Of a stretch of DNA of 56,411 nucleotides, positions 1-8,919 are shown piece by piece; position 1 is the stretch's first letter, and every line of letters begins with the position of its first letter. A program made the position numbers and the translations under genes. The stretch is from Helicobacteraceae bacterium. GTDB lineage: Bacteria > Campylobacterota > Campylobacteria > Campylobacterales > Sulfurimonadaceae. Location: positions 1 to 56,411 of the forward strand of contig WGDB01000008.1 in the NCBI GenBank assembly GCA_015493495.1. The letters are read 5' to 3'. The notes beneath the pieces were generated by a model. That model was not told where the DNA came from. It saw nothing but the letters and a program-made list of their open reading frames with translations, and searched no databases.

Positions 1-15
1 AAAGGTCAAAGTTAA

Positions 16-1470
16 GTGTTATTCAACAGTTATGGCTTCATCTTTCTCTTTCTGCCTCTTAGCTTTTTTGTCTATTTCTATCTTTTGGAAAAGAGACTGA
101 TCACTGGGGCCAAAGGTTTTTTGGTCTTTAGCTCTCTCTTCTTTTACAGTTGGTGGAACATCTCTTATCTACCGCTGATCCTCACCTCTATGTTATTTAA
201 CTATGTCATAGGCAACTCCTTGAATGAGAACTTTAAAAAGGTGCAGCTCCACAAAAAGGCACTTCTGAGCTTTGGTATTATGGCCAACCTGCTGCTACTT
301 GGATATTTTAAATATATGGACTTTTTTATAGAGAACTTCAACCTTGTGTTTGATGGTTCCATACCTCTTTTGCATCTGGCACTTCCTCTCGCGATCTCTT
401 TCTTTACCTTTCAGCAGATCGCTTATCTTGTAGACTCGTATCGTGGTGAGACTGCCGAATATGACTTTTTAAACTATGCACTCTTTGTCACCTTCTTTCC
501 ACAGCTTATCGCGGGACCTATTGTCCATCATAAGGAGATGATGCCTCAGTTCGCATCTAAATGGAACTTGGTCAAAAACTATAAAAACATCGCTACAGGT
601 CTCTTCATATTTTCCCTTGGTCTCTTTAAAAAAGTAGCAATTGCAGACTATTTTGCAACATTTGCCACCAATGGGTTTGATCATGCTGAAGTATTGAACT
701 TTTTGGAGGCCTGGGCAACCTCACTCTCTTATACGTTTCAGCTCTATTTTGATTTTAGTGGTTATACCGACATGGCTATTGGTGCCGCGCTGCTCTTTAA
801 CATCAAACTTCCTATTAACTTCAACTCTCCCTATAAGGCTTTAGACATTCAAGACTTTTGGAGACGTTGGCACATCACCCTTTCACGTTTCCTGCGTGAC
901 TACATCTACATCCCGCTAGGTGGTAACCGTAAAGGTGCTTTTCGGACATATAACAACCTCTTAGCCACCTTTATTCTTGGTGGTATCTGGCATGGTGCAG
1001 GTTGGACTTTTGTCTTTTGGGGTTTTCTGCATGGTATGGCACTCGTCATTCACCGTTTTTGGAAACAGCTTGGGTTTACTATGCCTAAGCTCCTCGCTTG
1101 GTTCATCACTTTTAACTTTATCAACATCGCCTGGGTCTTTTTTAGGGCTAGGGAGTTTGATGATGCTATCAAAGTACTTACAGGAATGTTTACTGGCGAT
1201 ATTGTCATGAATTACCGCTGGTATGATCAACTCGGTTTTTTACATGACAAAATGGCATTTGGAGCCTGGCTACAAGCGATCAATGGTGACAAATATACGT
1301 TATGGGCAATCTTGGCCGTATTTATACTGACCCTTATCAGTAAAAACAGTATGCAGCATGCTACTGCTATGAAATACAATAGATCATACCTTCTGGTGGG
1401 TTCTTTACTCCTCACTTTTTCACTCCTTAAAATGCATCAGGTCAGTGAATTTTTATATTTTAATTTTTAA
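16..1470 (+). CDS. MBOAT family O-acyltransferase (AlgI/DltB-like)
   Basis: A 484-residue polytopic inner-membrane protein. MBOAT proteins move acyl groups, usually acetyl, across the membrane onto extracytoplasmic polysaccharides. The family signatures are present: WRRWHITLSRFLRDYIYIP near residues 281-300 and GGIWHGAGW with the presumed catalytic His near residue 326. Hydrophobic segments cover nearly the whole length. The start is GTG at 16, preceded by AAAGGT, so the gene looks complete although it sits at the window edge. It is followed 9 nt later by an SGNH-like membrane-anchored protein, the usual arrangement of AlgI/AlgJ- or PatA/PatB-type acetylation pairs. The polymer being acylated cannot be told from this window. 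Confidence 0.93.
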   Translation: MLFNSYGFIFLFLPLSFFVYFYLLEKRLITGAKGFLVFSSLFFYSWWNISYLPLILTSMLFNYVIGNSLNENFKKVQLHKKALLSFGIMANLLLLGYFKYMDFFIENFNLVFDGSIPLLHLALPLAISFFTFQQIAYLVDSYRGETAEYDFLNYALFVTFFPQLIAGPIVHHKEMMPQFASKWNLVKNYKNIATGLFIFSLGLFKKVAIADYFATFATNGFDHAEVLNFLEAWATSLSYTFQLYFDFSGYTDMAIGAALLFNIKLPINFNSPYKALDIQDFWRRWHITLSRFLRDYIYIPLGGNRKGAFRTYNNLLATFILGGIWHGAGWTFVFWGFLHGMALVIHRFWKQLGFTMPKLLAWFITFNFINIAWVFFRAREFDDAIKVLTGMFTGDIVMNYRWYDQLGFLHDKMAFGAWLQAINGDKYTLWAILAVFILTLISKNSMQHATAMKYNRSYLLVGSLLLTFSLLKMHQVSEFLYFNF

Positions 1471-1479
1471 AGAGAAAAG

Positions 1480-2529
1480 ATGAAAAAACTTCAGTGGGTT
1501 CGCCTCTATATCACCATACCACTTCTACTAATAGCGATCATCTTTACTTTTAATTTTATCGTTGACCCCTACTCTATGACCTCTTATAACCTGCTAGAGA
1601 TCCCAAATAAATTTGCAAGAGATGATCGAAAAGAGAAAGTAGCCAAACTCTATACAGAGGATCGTTATAACAACATCATATTTGGCAGCAGTCATGTCTA
1701 TACTATAAACCCGTTGATACTCAAAAAGTATCTTGGCGGCCGCAGTTATAATGCCGGTGTGGGAACTGCACGTATAGAAGATCATCTTGGTTTTTTACTC
1801 TATTTGGAGCGTATTGGCAAGCTTCCTAAAAATGTACTGTTAGGACTTGATTTTTACTCTTTTAACCAAAACGTAGAGACTAACAAATACTTTTTGGTAA
1901 ACGAGCAGCTAAACTTTATGCAAAAAAGAGCAGACAGCAACATCTATTTTAGTAAGTTCTTGTCTATTGATGCCATTCGTGCCTCATACAAGACCTTACA
2001 TAATTATCTTAATAATTCCAAAGACAAACCTCGTTTTGGCACCTATGGAACAGCTTTAAATGCCTCTAAAGTTTTTATCTATTACCCTAAGAAGATTGAA
2101 CAAAAAACATTTACACAAACACAGATCGATGAAGCATTTAAGAGCATTAAGACTATAGAATACACTACTATTAGCCAGCAAAGGATGCATTACATCCAAG
2201 AGATCGTCACACTTTGTAAAAAGCACCAAATTAACTATACTTTTTTTATTACACCCTTAAATGGTCAACTTCTAAATGCTATAGAAAATGACAGACCCTT
2301 GTTTAACACTTTTAAAAAATTCAAAAGCAAGCTCTCAGAGATCACCAGTTATTATGACTTTACAACACATAACAGTATTAATGACAACAGGTTTTACTTT
2401 GGTGACCCTGCCCACACAGAGCCTTTTACAGGAAATCTTATATTGGCTAGAATATTTCACGACAATACTATTTCATTGCCTCAAAAATTTGGTCTCTACG
2501 TTCAAAAAGCACACTATCTTCATCCATAA
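1480..2529 (+). CDS. Membrane-anchored SGNH-like protein, likely partner of the MBOAT acyltransferase
   Basis: A 349-residue protein with one N-terminal membrane anchor (about residues 8-28) and a periplasmic domain. FGSSH at about 68-72 fits SGNH block I (candidate nucleophile Ser70 or Ser71), NAGVG follows, and a late DPAH at 309-312 fits the Asp-x-x-His of block V. AlgJ/AlgX/PatB-type proteins with this fold take the acyl group from the MBOAT partner and place it on a glycan; that role here is inferred from fold and position. A strong AGAGAAAAG ribosome site precedes ATG, and the gene lies 9 nt after the MBOAT stop. No closer family name can be given. Confidence 0.75.
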   Translation: MKKLQWVRLYITIPLLLIAIIFTFNFIVDPYSMTSYNLLEIPNKFARDDRKEKVAKLYTEDRYNNIIFGSSHVYTINPLILKKYLGGRSYNAGVGTARIEDHLGFLLYLERIGKLPKNVLLGLDFYSFNQNVETNKYFLVNEQLNFMQKRADSNIYFSKFLSIDAIRASYKTLHNYLNNSKDKPRFGTYGTALNASKVFIYYPKKIEQKTFTQTQIDEAFKSIKTIEYTTISQQRMHYIQEIVTLCKKHQINYTFFITPLNGQLLNAIENDRPLFNTFKKFKSKLSEITSYYDFTTHNSINDNRFYFGDPAHTEPFTGNLILARIFHDNTISLPQKFGLYVQKAHYLHP

Positions 2530-2619
2530 ATATCGATCCTTAAGCGTATAGCATATCAATATAGAAAGCACTTGTTGTATAATCATTTATCCATTTACTC
2601 TCTAGAAAGGCGCTACAAT

Positions 2620-3789
2620 TTGAACTCTTTTACATTACTAGATGCCGATCTTCCTTTAAGAACACCCCCTCAACCACTCGAGTTAAGACAAGAAAATTAT
2701 GATCAGGTCTTTGACTTTGAGACACTCATATATGATTGTATTTATAATGAGAAAAAGCTTGTTATTATTACACCACCACTCTCTGAGATAGAACTCGAAG
2801 CGGTATTGAACAATGTAGTTATTAATTCCCTTCTACTGTCTAGTTATAACTATCAAGTTTTTTCTAGAGATCGGGCACAAACTATTATAGTTCATATTGC
2901 TGATATCGTAAATATAGAGATCTTTAAAAGACCAATCACTTTTGATATGTCTCTAACACAGAAAGCGACCTCTAAAGTCTTATATACTTTACAAAAAAAC
3001 AACGACATTCAATGGATTATTGATTGGGCAAACTATTACTATCTATGGCATACACCTTCATTGATCATTATTTATGATAATAACAGCGATCAATATAGTA
3101 TCAGTGAGTTACAAGCTGCACTAGAAAAATATGTTTCATGTAAATGTATAGTGCGTTCTTTCCCTTTTAGATATGGCGCAGGAGGGTGGAAAGGCAGTGT
3201 TTGGGATTCTGATTTCTGTCAAATTGCGGCATTACAACATGTACGCTACAGCATTAGAAATAGGTCCTGCTTACTAAACGTAGATATTGATGAACTCGTA
3301 ATAACTAAAAATAGACGTTCGATTTTTGATATAGCTGCCAAAAGCAACAGATCTGTCTACTATTTCAAAGGACGATCTGTTTACATAGAGAAAGTTGAGA
3401 TGGAAAAAGTATTGGCAACCAGGCATTTGCAACATAATCTTTTGGATGAGGAGAGTGTTTATCCAAATAAATACATCGTCGATCTCTCAAAGATAACTGA
3501 CGATTCCTTTCTTTTTCCTCATGAGGTTACTGACGCCAAAGATGTCATAGAGTCCAATAAGGTTGAGTACCTACACTATATGAATATCTCAAACAACTGG
3601 AAATATAATCGAGATAATCACATACTGTATAATGCTGAAATCCACCAACGTATCAGTTTACGTCCCCTATTTGAGGATGCACAAAATCCCAATACACACA
3701 ATGACATATATTCGGAAAATTTATCTACATCATTCATAGATTATCTAACATCAAAAATGAAAAAGAGAATTCAAAAGATTCTAAAATAG
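2620..3789 (+). CDS. GT92-like glycosyltransferase
   Basis: The central part reads like a GT-A glycosyltransferase of the family 92/DUF616 group: a WANYYYLWHTPSLIIIYDNN segment is followed by NVDIDELV at about residues 220-227, which supplies the DxD-type metal and nucleotide-sugar site (Asp222, Asp224). I place the start at TTG 2620 because AGAAAGG lies 9 nt upstream; this gives 389 residues. An in-frame TTG at 2572 would add 16 residues but has no ribosome site. There is no signal peptide or membrane segment, so a cytoplasmic enzyme is expected. It follows the acyltransferase pair and probably builds the same surface glycan. Donor and acceptor are unknown. Confidence 0.72.
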   Translation: MNSFTLLDADLPLRTPPQPLELRQENYDQVFDFETLIYDCIYNEKKLVIITPPLSEIELEAVLNNVVINSLLLSSYNYQVFSRDRAQTIIVHIADIVNIEIFKRPITFDMSLTQKATSKVLYTLQKNNDIQWIIDWANYYYLWHTPSLIIIYDNNSDQYSISELQAALEKYVSCKCIVRSFPFRYGAGGWKGSVWDSDFCQIAALQHVRYSIRNRSCLLNVDIDELVITKNRRSIFDIAAKSNRSVYYFKGRSVYIEKVEMEKVLATRHLQHNLLDEESVYPNKYIVDLSKITDDSFLFPHEVTDAKDVIESNKVEYLHYMNISNNWKYNRDNHILYNAEIHQRISLRPLFEDAQNPNTHNDIYSENLSTSFIDYLTSKMKKRIQKILK

Positions 3790-3807
3790 AGATAGTTCTA
3801 TGATCTA

Positions 3808-4785
3808 TTACTTGTTGGAAATTTTGAGGGAAAGGTCTATTTTTACTTTAGAGACAACATCGCTTCTCTTTTCACCAAGTGGTAACATATAGGCATGTTG
3901 TAGTCTCTCATCGCTTACAGCTTTCCAACGTTTCACAGAGGCAAAAAGAGAATCACCAAAAAATGTCATGGTCGGTGTGTTGACCAGTGCTGCCAAATGG
4001 TATGTGCCCGTTGATGTGCTGACAAAAAGTTTAAATGAGGCCAAGAGTTTGGTAAATGTGACAATACCCTCTGTGGACTGGTAGAAGATGACATCTAGCC
4101 CTTCACACAGCGCCACACTCTTTTTTCTCAGTGCCTCTTCTCCCGGACCAAAGGTCATCACAGCCTGATACTTGCCGTTTTCACTTACCATACGGACAAG
4201 TTCTACATACTCTTCTAGTGTAAGGTTGGCATCTGAAGAACCTCCAAAACCTGGATGAAAAGCGATGACCGGTCGGGTAATAGCATATCGCTCTGTAAAC
4301 TTTTGGTAGACCTTTTCAAGTTCCTCTTTAGCAAATGAGCAGAGAGGTTTTGAAAAACTGAGATCTACATCTGGGAACACTGTTTTTACAAGTTGCAGAT
4401 TATATTCAAATTCTGCCATCTCAACTCGAGAACGACGCTGTTTAACACGCTTAGTATAGAAAACCTGGGCCAATTTCGTCGCAGGGGCTATACGGGTTGG
4501 TATACCTGCTATAAATTGCGCTACAGCTACACGTGTATTGGAGAAAAGGGTGAGAGAAAGATCGATCTTGGCACTGCGTAAGCTTTTAGCCAAACTCCAA
4601 AGCGACCCGCCCTCATCTACAATCACCTCATCTATAAAGGGACAAGCCAAGGCTAACTCTTTGTTAAGCGGTGCGACACAAGCAATAATTTTATGGTGCT
4701 GATCATAATTTTTTAAAACGTAAAGCGTCGGAAGAGCAGTGACAAAGTCACCAAGTTTATCGGTACGAACAACGAGTATATTCAT
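3808..4785 (-). CDS. Glycosyltransferase family 9 (heptosyltransferase-like)
   Basis: A 325-residue GT-B enzyme of the ADP-heptose:LPS heptosyltransferase family. The N-terminal ILVVRTDKLGDFVTALPTL is the classic GT9 opening. The C-terminal half has FHPGFGGSSDANL and STSTGTYHLAALVNTPTMTF, matching the nucleotide-sugar binding loop. It lacks the Cys-rich C-terminus of WaaF and is more divergent than the WaaF at 12766, so the exact acceptor on the lipooligosaccharide core is uncertain. It lies downstream of ugd on the same strand and converges on the GT92-like gene, with only 18 bp between stops. An AGAGAGGGATG stretch precedes ATG. Confidence 0.85.
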   Translation of the reverse strand: MNILVVRTDKLGDFVTALPTLYVLKNYDQHHKIIACVAPLNKELALACPFIDEVIVDEGGSLWSLAKSLRSAKIDLSLTLFSNTRVAVAQFIAGIPTRIAPATKLAQVFYTKRVKQRRSRVEMAEFEYNLQLVKTVFPDVDLSFSKPLCSFAKEELEKVYQKFTERYAITRPVIAFHPGFGGSSDANLTLEEYVELVRMVSENGKYQAVMTFGPGEEALRKKSVALCEGLDVIFYQSTEGIVTFTKLLASFKLFVSTSTGTYHLAALVNTPTMTFFGDSLFASVKRWKAVSDERLQHAYMLPLGEKRSDVVSKVKIDLSLKISNK

Positions 4786-4874
4786 TTTTAAATCATCCCT
4801 CTCTAAACTCTCGATGCCATCGCAAATGACATAAGTATCTACTTCGCTCCACTAATACCATCTATATCGATGAC

Positions 4875-6197
4875 TTACACACCGATCTGAAAATATTCAA
4901 ACCCTATTTCAGCCATGCGATCTTTGTCGAACTGGTTTCGTCCATCAAAGAAAATAGCATTTTTAAGCAGTTTTTTCATCTCATCAAAGTCAGGACTTCT
5001 GAACTCTTGCCACTCTGTTACCAGCACTACTGCATCTGCATCTTTTAGTGCCTCATATTTACTGTCTACATAAGAGACATCTGCATTGTCTTTTAAATAG
5101 TAGGACTCAGCCTCATGACGTGCTTTAGGATCATAAGCTACCACTTTGGCACCACGTTTAGTTAGTTCATTGATGATGGTAATAGCGGATGCTTCACGCA
5201 TGTCATCGGTCTCAGGTTTGAAGGCCAGACCCCAGACTGCAAAAGTCTTGCCACTCAGGTTCTCACCAAAACGTTTAATGACCTTGTTGGAGATCACTGT
5301 CTTTTGATCATAGTTCACTGCTTCGACTGCATCCAAGATACGTGGTGTATAACCAAAATCTTTTGAGGTTTTGGCAAGGGCCTGAACATCTTTGGGAAAA
5401 CAGCTGCCCCCATAACCACAACCTGGATAAATAAAGCTGTAACCGATACGCGCGTCTGAACCGATGCCATTACGAACCTTGTTAATGTCTGCACCCACAC
5501 GTTCACAGATATTAGAGATCTCATTCATAAAACTGATCTTGGTTGCCAGCATCGCATTGGCCGCATACTTGGTCATCTCTGCTGACTTAATGTCCATACC
5601 GATAAAACGATCATGATTTTTCATAAAAGGCGCATAGAGATCATGCATGGTCTGCATCGCTTTTTCACTGTCAGCACCGATAACGACACGGTCGGGATGC
5701 ATAAAGTCCTGTATTGCAGCACCCTCTTTCAAAAATTCAGGGTTTGAGACGACATCGAAGGCAAGATCAACCCCGCGTTTGTCAAGTTCTGCCTGAATGG
5801 TCGCTTTTACTTTTTCAGCTGTACCTACCGGTACCGTTGATTTGTCTACAACTACGATATAGTCCTGCATGTACTGTCCAATACTTTTGGCCACTGCCAG
5901 AACATACTGCAGGTCTGCCGAACCGTCTTCACCCATCGGCGTACCCACAGCGATAAAGGTGATCAGTGAGTTGGCTATAGTACTCTCGACATCTGTCGTA
6001 AATTTCAGTGTCTCTTTTTTGTAGTTGTCCAGGACCATCTCTTCAAGACCCGGTTCATAAATAGGGATGACACCCTGCTTCAGTTTCTCTATCTTGGTCT
6101 CATCAATGTCAACACAGGTCACACTGTTTCCCATTTGTGCGAAACATGTACCACTCACCAAACCAACATAACCTGTACCTATCACTGAAACTTTCAT
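4875..6197 (-). CDS. ugd: UDP-glucose 6-dehydrogenase
   Basis: Oxidises UDP-glucose to UDP-glucuronate with two NAD+, feeding surface polysaccharide synthesis. The 440-residue length is normal. The Rossmann start [19 protein letters not shown] is at residues 4-22, and the catalytic thiol is Cys266 in [18 protein letters not shown] ribosome site precedes ATG. The product may feed the nearby glycosyltransferases. A UDP-N-acetyl-mannosamine dehydrogenase relative is possible, but the closest motif match is UDP-glucose dehydrogenase. Confidence 0.95.
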   Translation of the reverse strand: MKVSVIGTGYVGLVSGTCFAQMGNSVTCVDIDETKIEKLKQGVIPIYEPGLEEMVLDNYKKETLKFTTDVESTIANSLITFIAVGTPMGEDGSADLQYVLAVAKSIGQYMQDYIVVVDKSTVPVGTAEKVKATIQAELDKRGVDLAFDVVSNPEFLKEGAAIQDFMHPDRVVIGADSEKAMQTMHDLYAPFMKNHDRFIGMDIKSAEMTKYAANAMLATKISFMNEISNICERVGADINKVRNGIGSDARIGYSFIYPGCGYGGSCFPKDVQALAKTSKDFGYTPRILDAVEAVNYDQKTVISNKVIKRFGENLSGKTFAVWGLAFKPETDDMREASAITIINELTKRGAKVVAYDPKARHEAESYYLKDNADVSYVDSKYEALKDADAVVLVTEWQEFRSPDFDEMKKLLKNAIFFDGRNQFDKDRMAEIGFEYFQIGV

Positions 6198-6251
6198 ATA
6201 CTTCCCCTGTAAAAAATCTTTTTATTTTATCTAACTGTTGCTAATAAGCGC

Positions 6252-7580
6252 CTATTTGTTTGGTTGCTCTGCCCGACAATATTTCTCAGACTTCATAATC
6301 ATATAACTCTCAAGAACCTTTGCATCACGCATCACCATCTCGACCTTCAAGGTGTCTGCATCTGCTGTGATGAGCAGTGAACCTGATGTGAAGTAACTTA
6401 TAGGCATCATCGGATGCGGTTCATTAAAAGGGTTGATACCGCGAGAGTCTTCTGAGGATGAGCCTGCGACATTATAGATCGTGCCGGCAAAGGAGACTTT
6501 TTTGTTACATTTATGATAGGAATGCAGATCACTTTGCACCACATGTTTTGCAGCATCGAAATTATCGCTGTAACCGTACTGTCCATGGGAGAGCAGAGAG
6601 CGCTCATAGACATGAGAGTGTCCGCTCAGTACAAGGTCTACATCATACTTTTCCAGGATCGGCACGATGTTCTCGCGCATCTGTACCATTCGTCCGCGTG
6701 AATCATAGTAGCTGTCTGAGTCATGACTTCCTTTGGTATAGGGAGGATGATGGAAGATAACGATAGTCCAGAGTTTTTGATTGGCGCTTAGATCTTTTTT
6801 AAGCCACTCTGCCATCTCACCCTCAGCATCTCTATCTACTGTCTGTGAATCCAAAAGCACAAAATGGACATTACCATTTTCAAAAGAGAAGTAGCTTTCG
6901 CTTCCAGAAGCAACACCACCCGACTCCCCATTGATAGGAAATTCAAAAATATCGTAAAAAGCCCAGCGACGCGCATCATGGTTTCCGATTACTGGCCATA
7001 CCACATGTCTTTTCAACATCTCAGTAAAGGCATTAAAGAGTCCTTTATTGAACTGTTTTTGTGAACCGCTTCTATACGCATTGTCTCCCAGCATCAACCA
7101 AGTGTCGATCTTTCTGTCATCACCGACATACTTCATCATCGCCTTGTAGTTCTCCTGTTGGGCACTGTTAAAATTACCAGAGTCTCCCTGTACCCAGATG
7201 CGCTGGGTTCTGTTCACATCATCATTAAGCGTCTCGAAGCTGCGTCCTAAATTATCGACTTTTATAGATGCAGCATCTACACTGTAGCGATAGCGTCTCT
7301 CTTTTTGCAGTCCTGTGATCTCCACCCTGTGGTACTGTGTAGCTTTATCTTCACACACCTCTTTGTCAAGTTTTTTCTCACCATAATAGACACAGCCAAG
7401 CTCCTCTTTTGGCGTCTGCCAGATCACCACGACCCCGTTTTGGCTCACCTTCTGCAGATAGGGCTGACGATCCACATACTTGTAGCTGTCGTACATCACT
7501 ACACTCAAACGGCCTATGCCGTAGAGTGAAGCAACAACCACCAGAAAGATGGCAAAATATTTTAAGATTTTTTTGATCAC
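6252..7580 (-). CDS. Membrane-anchored purple-acid-phosphatase-like metallophosphoesterase
   Basis: A 442-residue protein with an N-terminal membrane anchor (about residues 5-25), a fibronectin-type domain typical of purple acid phosphatases (about 35-105), then a calcineurin-like phosphoesterase domain. All metal motifs are visible in order: QGDSGN, MLGDNAYRSG, GNHDARR, FHHPPYT and GHSHVYERS. The domain should lie in the periplasm and hydrolyse phosphomonoesters or diesters; the substrate is unknown. The start is GTG at 7580 behind AGGAAAAAACA. A divergent gene begins 76 bp away, and the intergenic strand contains TATAAT in this gene's orientation. Confidence 0.88.
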   Translation of the reverse strand: MIKKILKYFAIFLVVVASLYGIGRLSVVMYDSYKYVDRQPYLQKVSQNGVVVIWQTPKEELGCVYYGEKKLDKEVCEDKATQYHRVEITGLQKERRYRYSVDAASIKVDNLGRSFETLNDDVNRTQRIWVQGDSGNFNSAQQENYKAMMKYVGDDRKIDTWLMLGDNAYRSGSQKQFNKGLFNAFTEMLKRHVVWPVIGNHDARRWAFYDIFEFPINGESGGVASGSESYFSFENGNVHFVLLDSQTVDRDAEGEMAEWLKKDLSANQKLWTIVIFHHPPYTKGSHDSDSYYDSRGRMVQMRENIVPILEKYDVDLVLSGHSHVYERSLLSHGQYGYSDNFDAAKHVVQSDLHSYHKCNKKVSFAGTIYNVAGSSSEDSRGINPFNEPHPMMPISYFTSGSLLITADADTLKVEMVMRDAKVLESYMIMKSEKYCRAEQPNK

Positions 7581-7644
7581 TGTTTTTTCCTAGAAATTTA
7601 TTATTGTCATTATAGTGGTCTAGAGGTTACAAGCGACTTTTCAC

Positions 7645-7657
7645 TATAATAGCGCCA
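7645..7657 (+). promoter_or_regulatory. Candidate leaderless promoter
   Basis: A perfect TATAAT at 7645-7650 is followed by six bases and the ATG of the next gene at 7657. Transcription would begin at or within a base of the start codon. No Shine-Dalgarno sequence lies before the ATG. Confidence 0.6.
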
Positions 7658-8919
7658 TGAAAAAACCGTATCTTTGGGACTCCTATTCAGACCAGCCTTA
7701 CCAACTCAAAGATCGTACCTTTAAGAAAAAAGGACGTAAAAAAGAGCTCTTTTCTCTGCTTTACACCTACCTCTCTTCGCTGCTTCTTCTGCCCCTGTTT
7801 ATAATGCTTCAAGTTTTTGTAAAACCCAGAAAAATAGGTACAAAACAGTTCTTTGGCATGAGTGTTAACCTTGACAGGTTCCCCAAAGAGAGCGTCATAC
7901 TTATCAAAGAGCTGGGTGTCGACACTGTGTTGATACGACTGCCGCTTTGGGAGATGGAGCGGCTCGAGGCCTATGTCGCTTTTGTACAGCAGTTCTCTGA
8001 GCAAAAAGTTATACTCAACATCATGCAAGACAGAGAACATGTTGAAGACCTAGAGCTGCTTAAAAATGATCTCGACACCATCTTCGAAGCACTTCACAAA
8101 GATGTCTCACTCTTTCAGATCGGAACGACCATCAACCGTGCCAAATGGGGCTTTTTCAGTGTAGGAGAGTACCTGAAGTTCTATAGGGTGGCTTACCTGC
8201 TCAAAAAACAGCACTTTCCCAAGATAGCGCTCATGGGCCCATCAGTCATCGATTTTGAGTACCATTTTGACATTCATGTTCTCTTCAACTTCGTGAAACT
8301 GCGCTTCGATGCACTTTCTGCCCTGCTCTATGTCGACCGGCGCGGTGCTCCTGAAAACACGCAGATAGGCTTCGACCTTCTCAAAAAGATCACACTGCTT
8401 GACACCCTCGTCTTTTTCTCACCCAAGAGTAAAAGAGCGCTCTACATCACCGAGACCAACTGGCCCATCTCACAGACAGCACCATATGCCCCTACCAGCG
8501 AACATGAGTGTGTCAGCGAAGATCTTTATACAGAATACATGCTGCGTTACTGCCTGCTGTCTTTTGCCTCACAGCGCGTCGATGCGCTCTACTGGCACCA
8601 GCTCATCGCTCCGGGTTATGGGCTTATCGACTCCAGAGATGGCTTAATGAAGCGCGAAGCCTTCGAAGCGTTCAAGGTAATGCTGCAACAGCTTCAGAGT
8701 ATGGAGTTCGTTCACTTTTCACAACATAAGAGACAATATATCCTTATTGTAAAAAACAGCTTACAGAGCGTTTCAGTACTCTGGTCCCTTCAACCTACAA
8801 CACGCCACTTTTCAAAAACAGTGCACTATTATGATCATCTCGGCAGAGAAAATCATGCCAAGCATGTTGAACTGGACACCAAACCAATTTATATAACAGA
8901 GAATATACATGACCTTTAA
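7657..8919 (+). CDS. Membrane-anchored glycosidase-like (TIM-barrel) protein
   Basis: A 420-residue protein with a basic N-terminus, one membrane segment (about 38-55) and a large domain probably exported to the periplasm. The domain has the alternating pattern of a glycoside-hydrolase barrel: FFGMSVNLDRFP, VDTVLIRLPLWEMERLEAY, QIGTTINRAKWGFFS and YITETNWPISQTAPY, where the Glu of ITETNWP resembles a retaining-glycosidase nucleophile. The expected acid/base Asn-Glu is not obvious, since INRAK occupies that place, so activity is uncertain. The end overlaps the next gene by 11 bp, tying it to the LtaS-like pair. I cannot name a family with certainty. Confidence 0.65.
   Translation: MKKPYLWDSYSDQPYQLKDRTFKKKGRKKELFSLLYTYLSSLLLLPLFIMLQVFVKPRKIGTKQFFGMSVNLDRFPKESVILIKELGVDTVLIRLPLWEMERLEAYVAFVQQFSEQKVILNIMQDREHVEDLELLKNDLDTIFEALHKDVSLFQIGTTINRAKWGFFSVGEYLKFYRVAYLLKKQHFPKIALMGPSVIDFEYHFDIHVLFNFVKLRFDALSALLYVDRRGAPENTQIGFDLLKKITLLDTLVFFSPKSKRALYITETNWPISQTAPYAPTSEHECVSEDLYTEYMLRYCLLSFASQRVDALYWHQLIAPGYGLIDSRDGLMKREAFEAFKVMLQQLQSMEFVHFSQHKRQYILIVKNSLQSVSVLWSLQPTTRHFSKTVHYYDHLGRENHAKHVELDTKPIYITENIHDL

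Noticed and set aside
2572-2619. Longer N-terminus of the GT92-like protein from TTG 2572
   Set aside because: It has no ribosome site, whereas TTG 2620 is preceded by AGAAAGG at good spacing.
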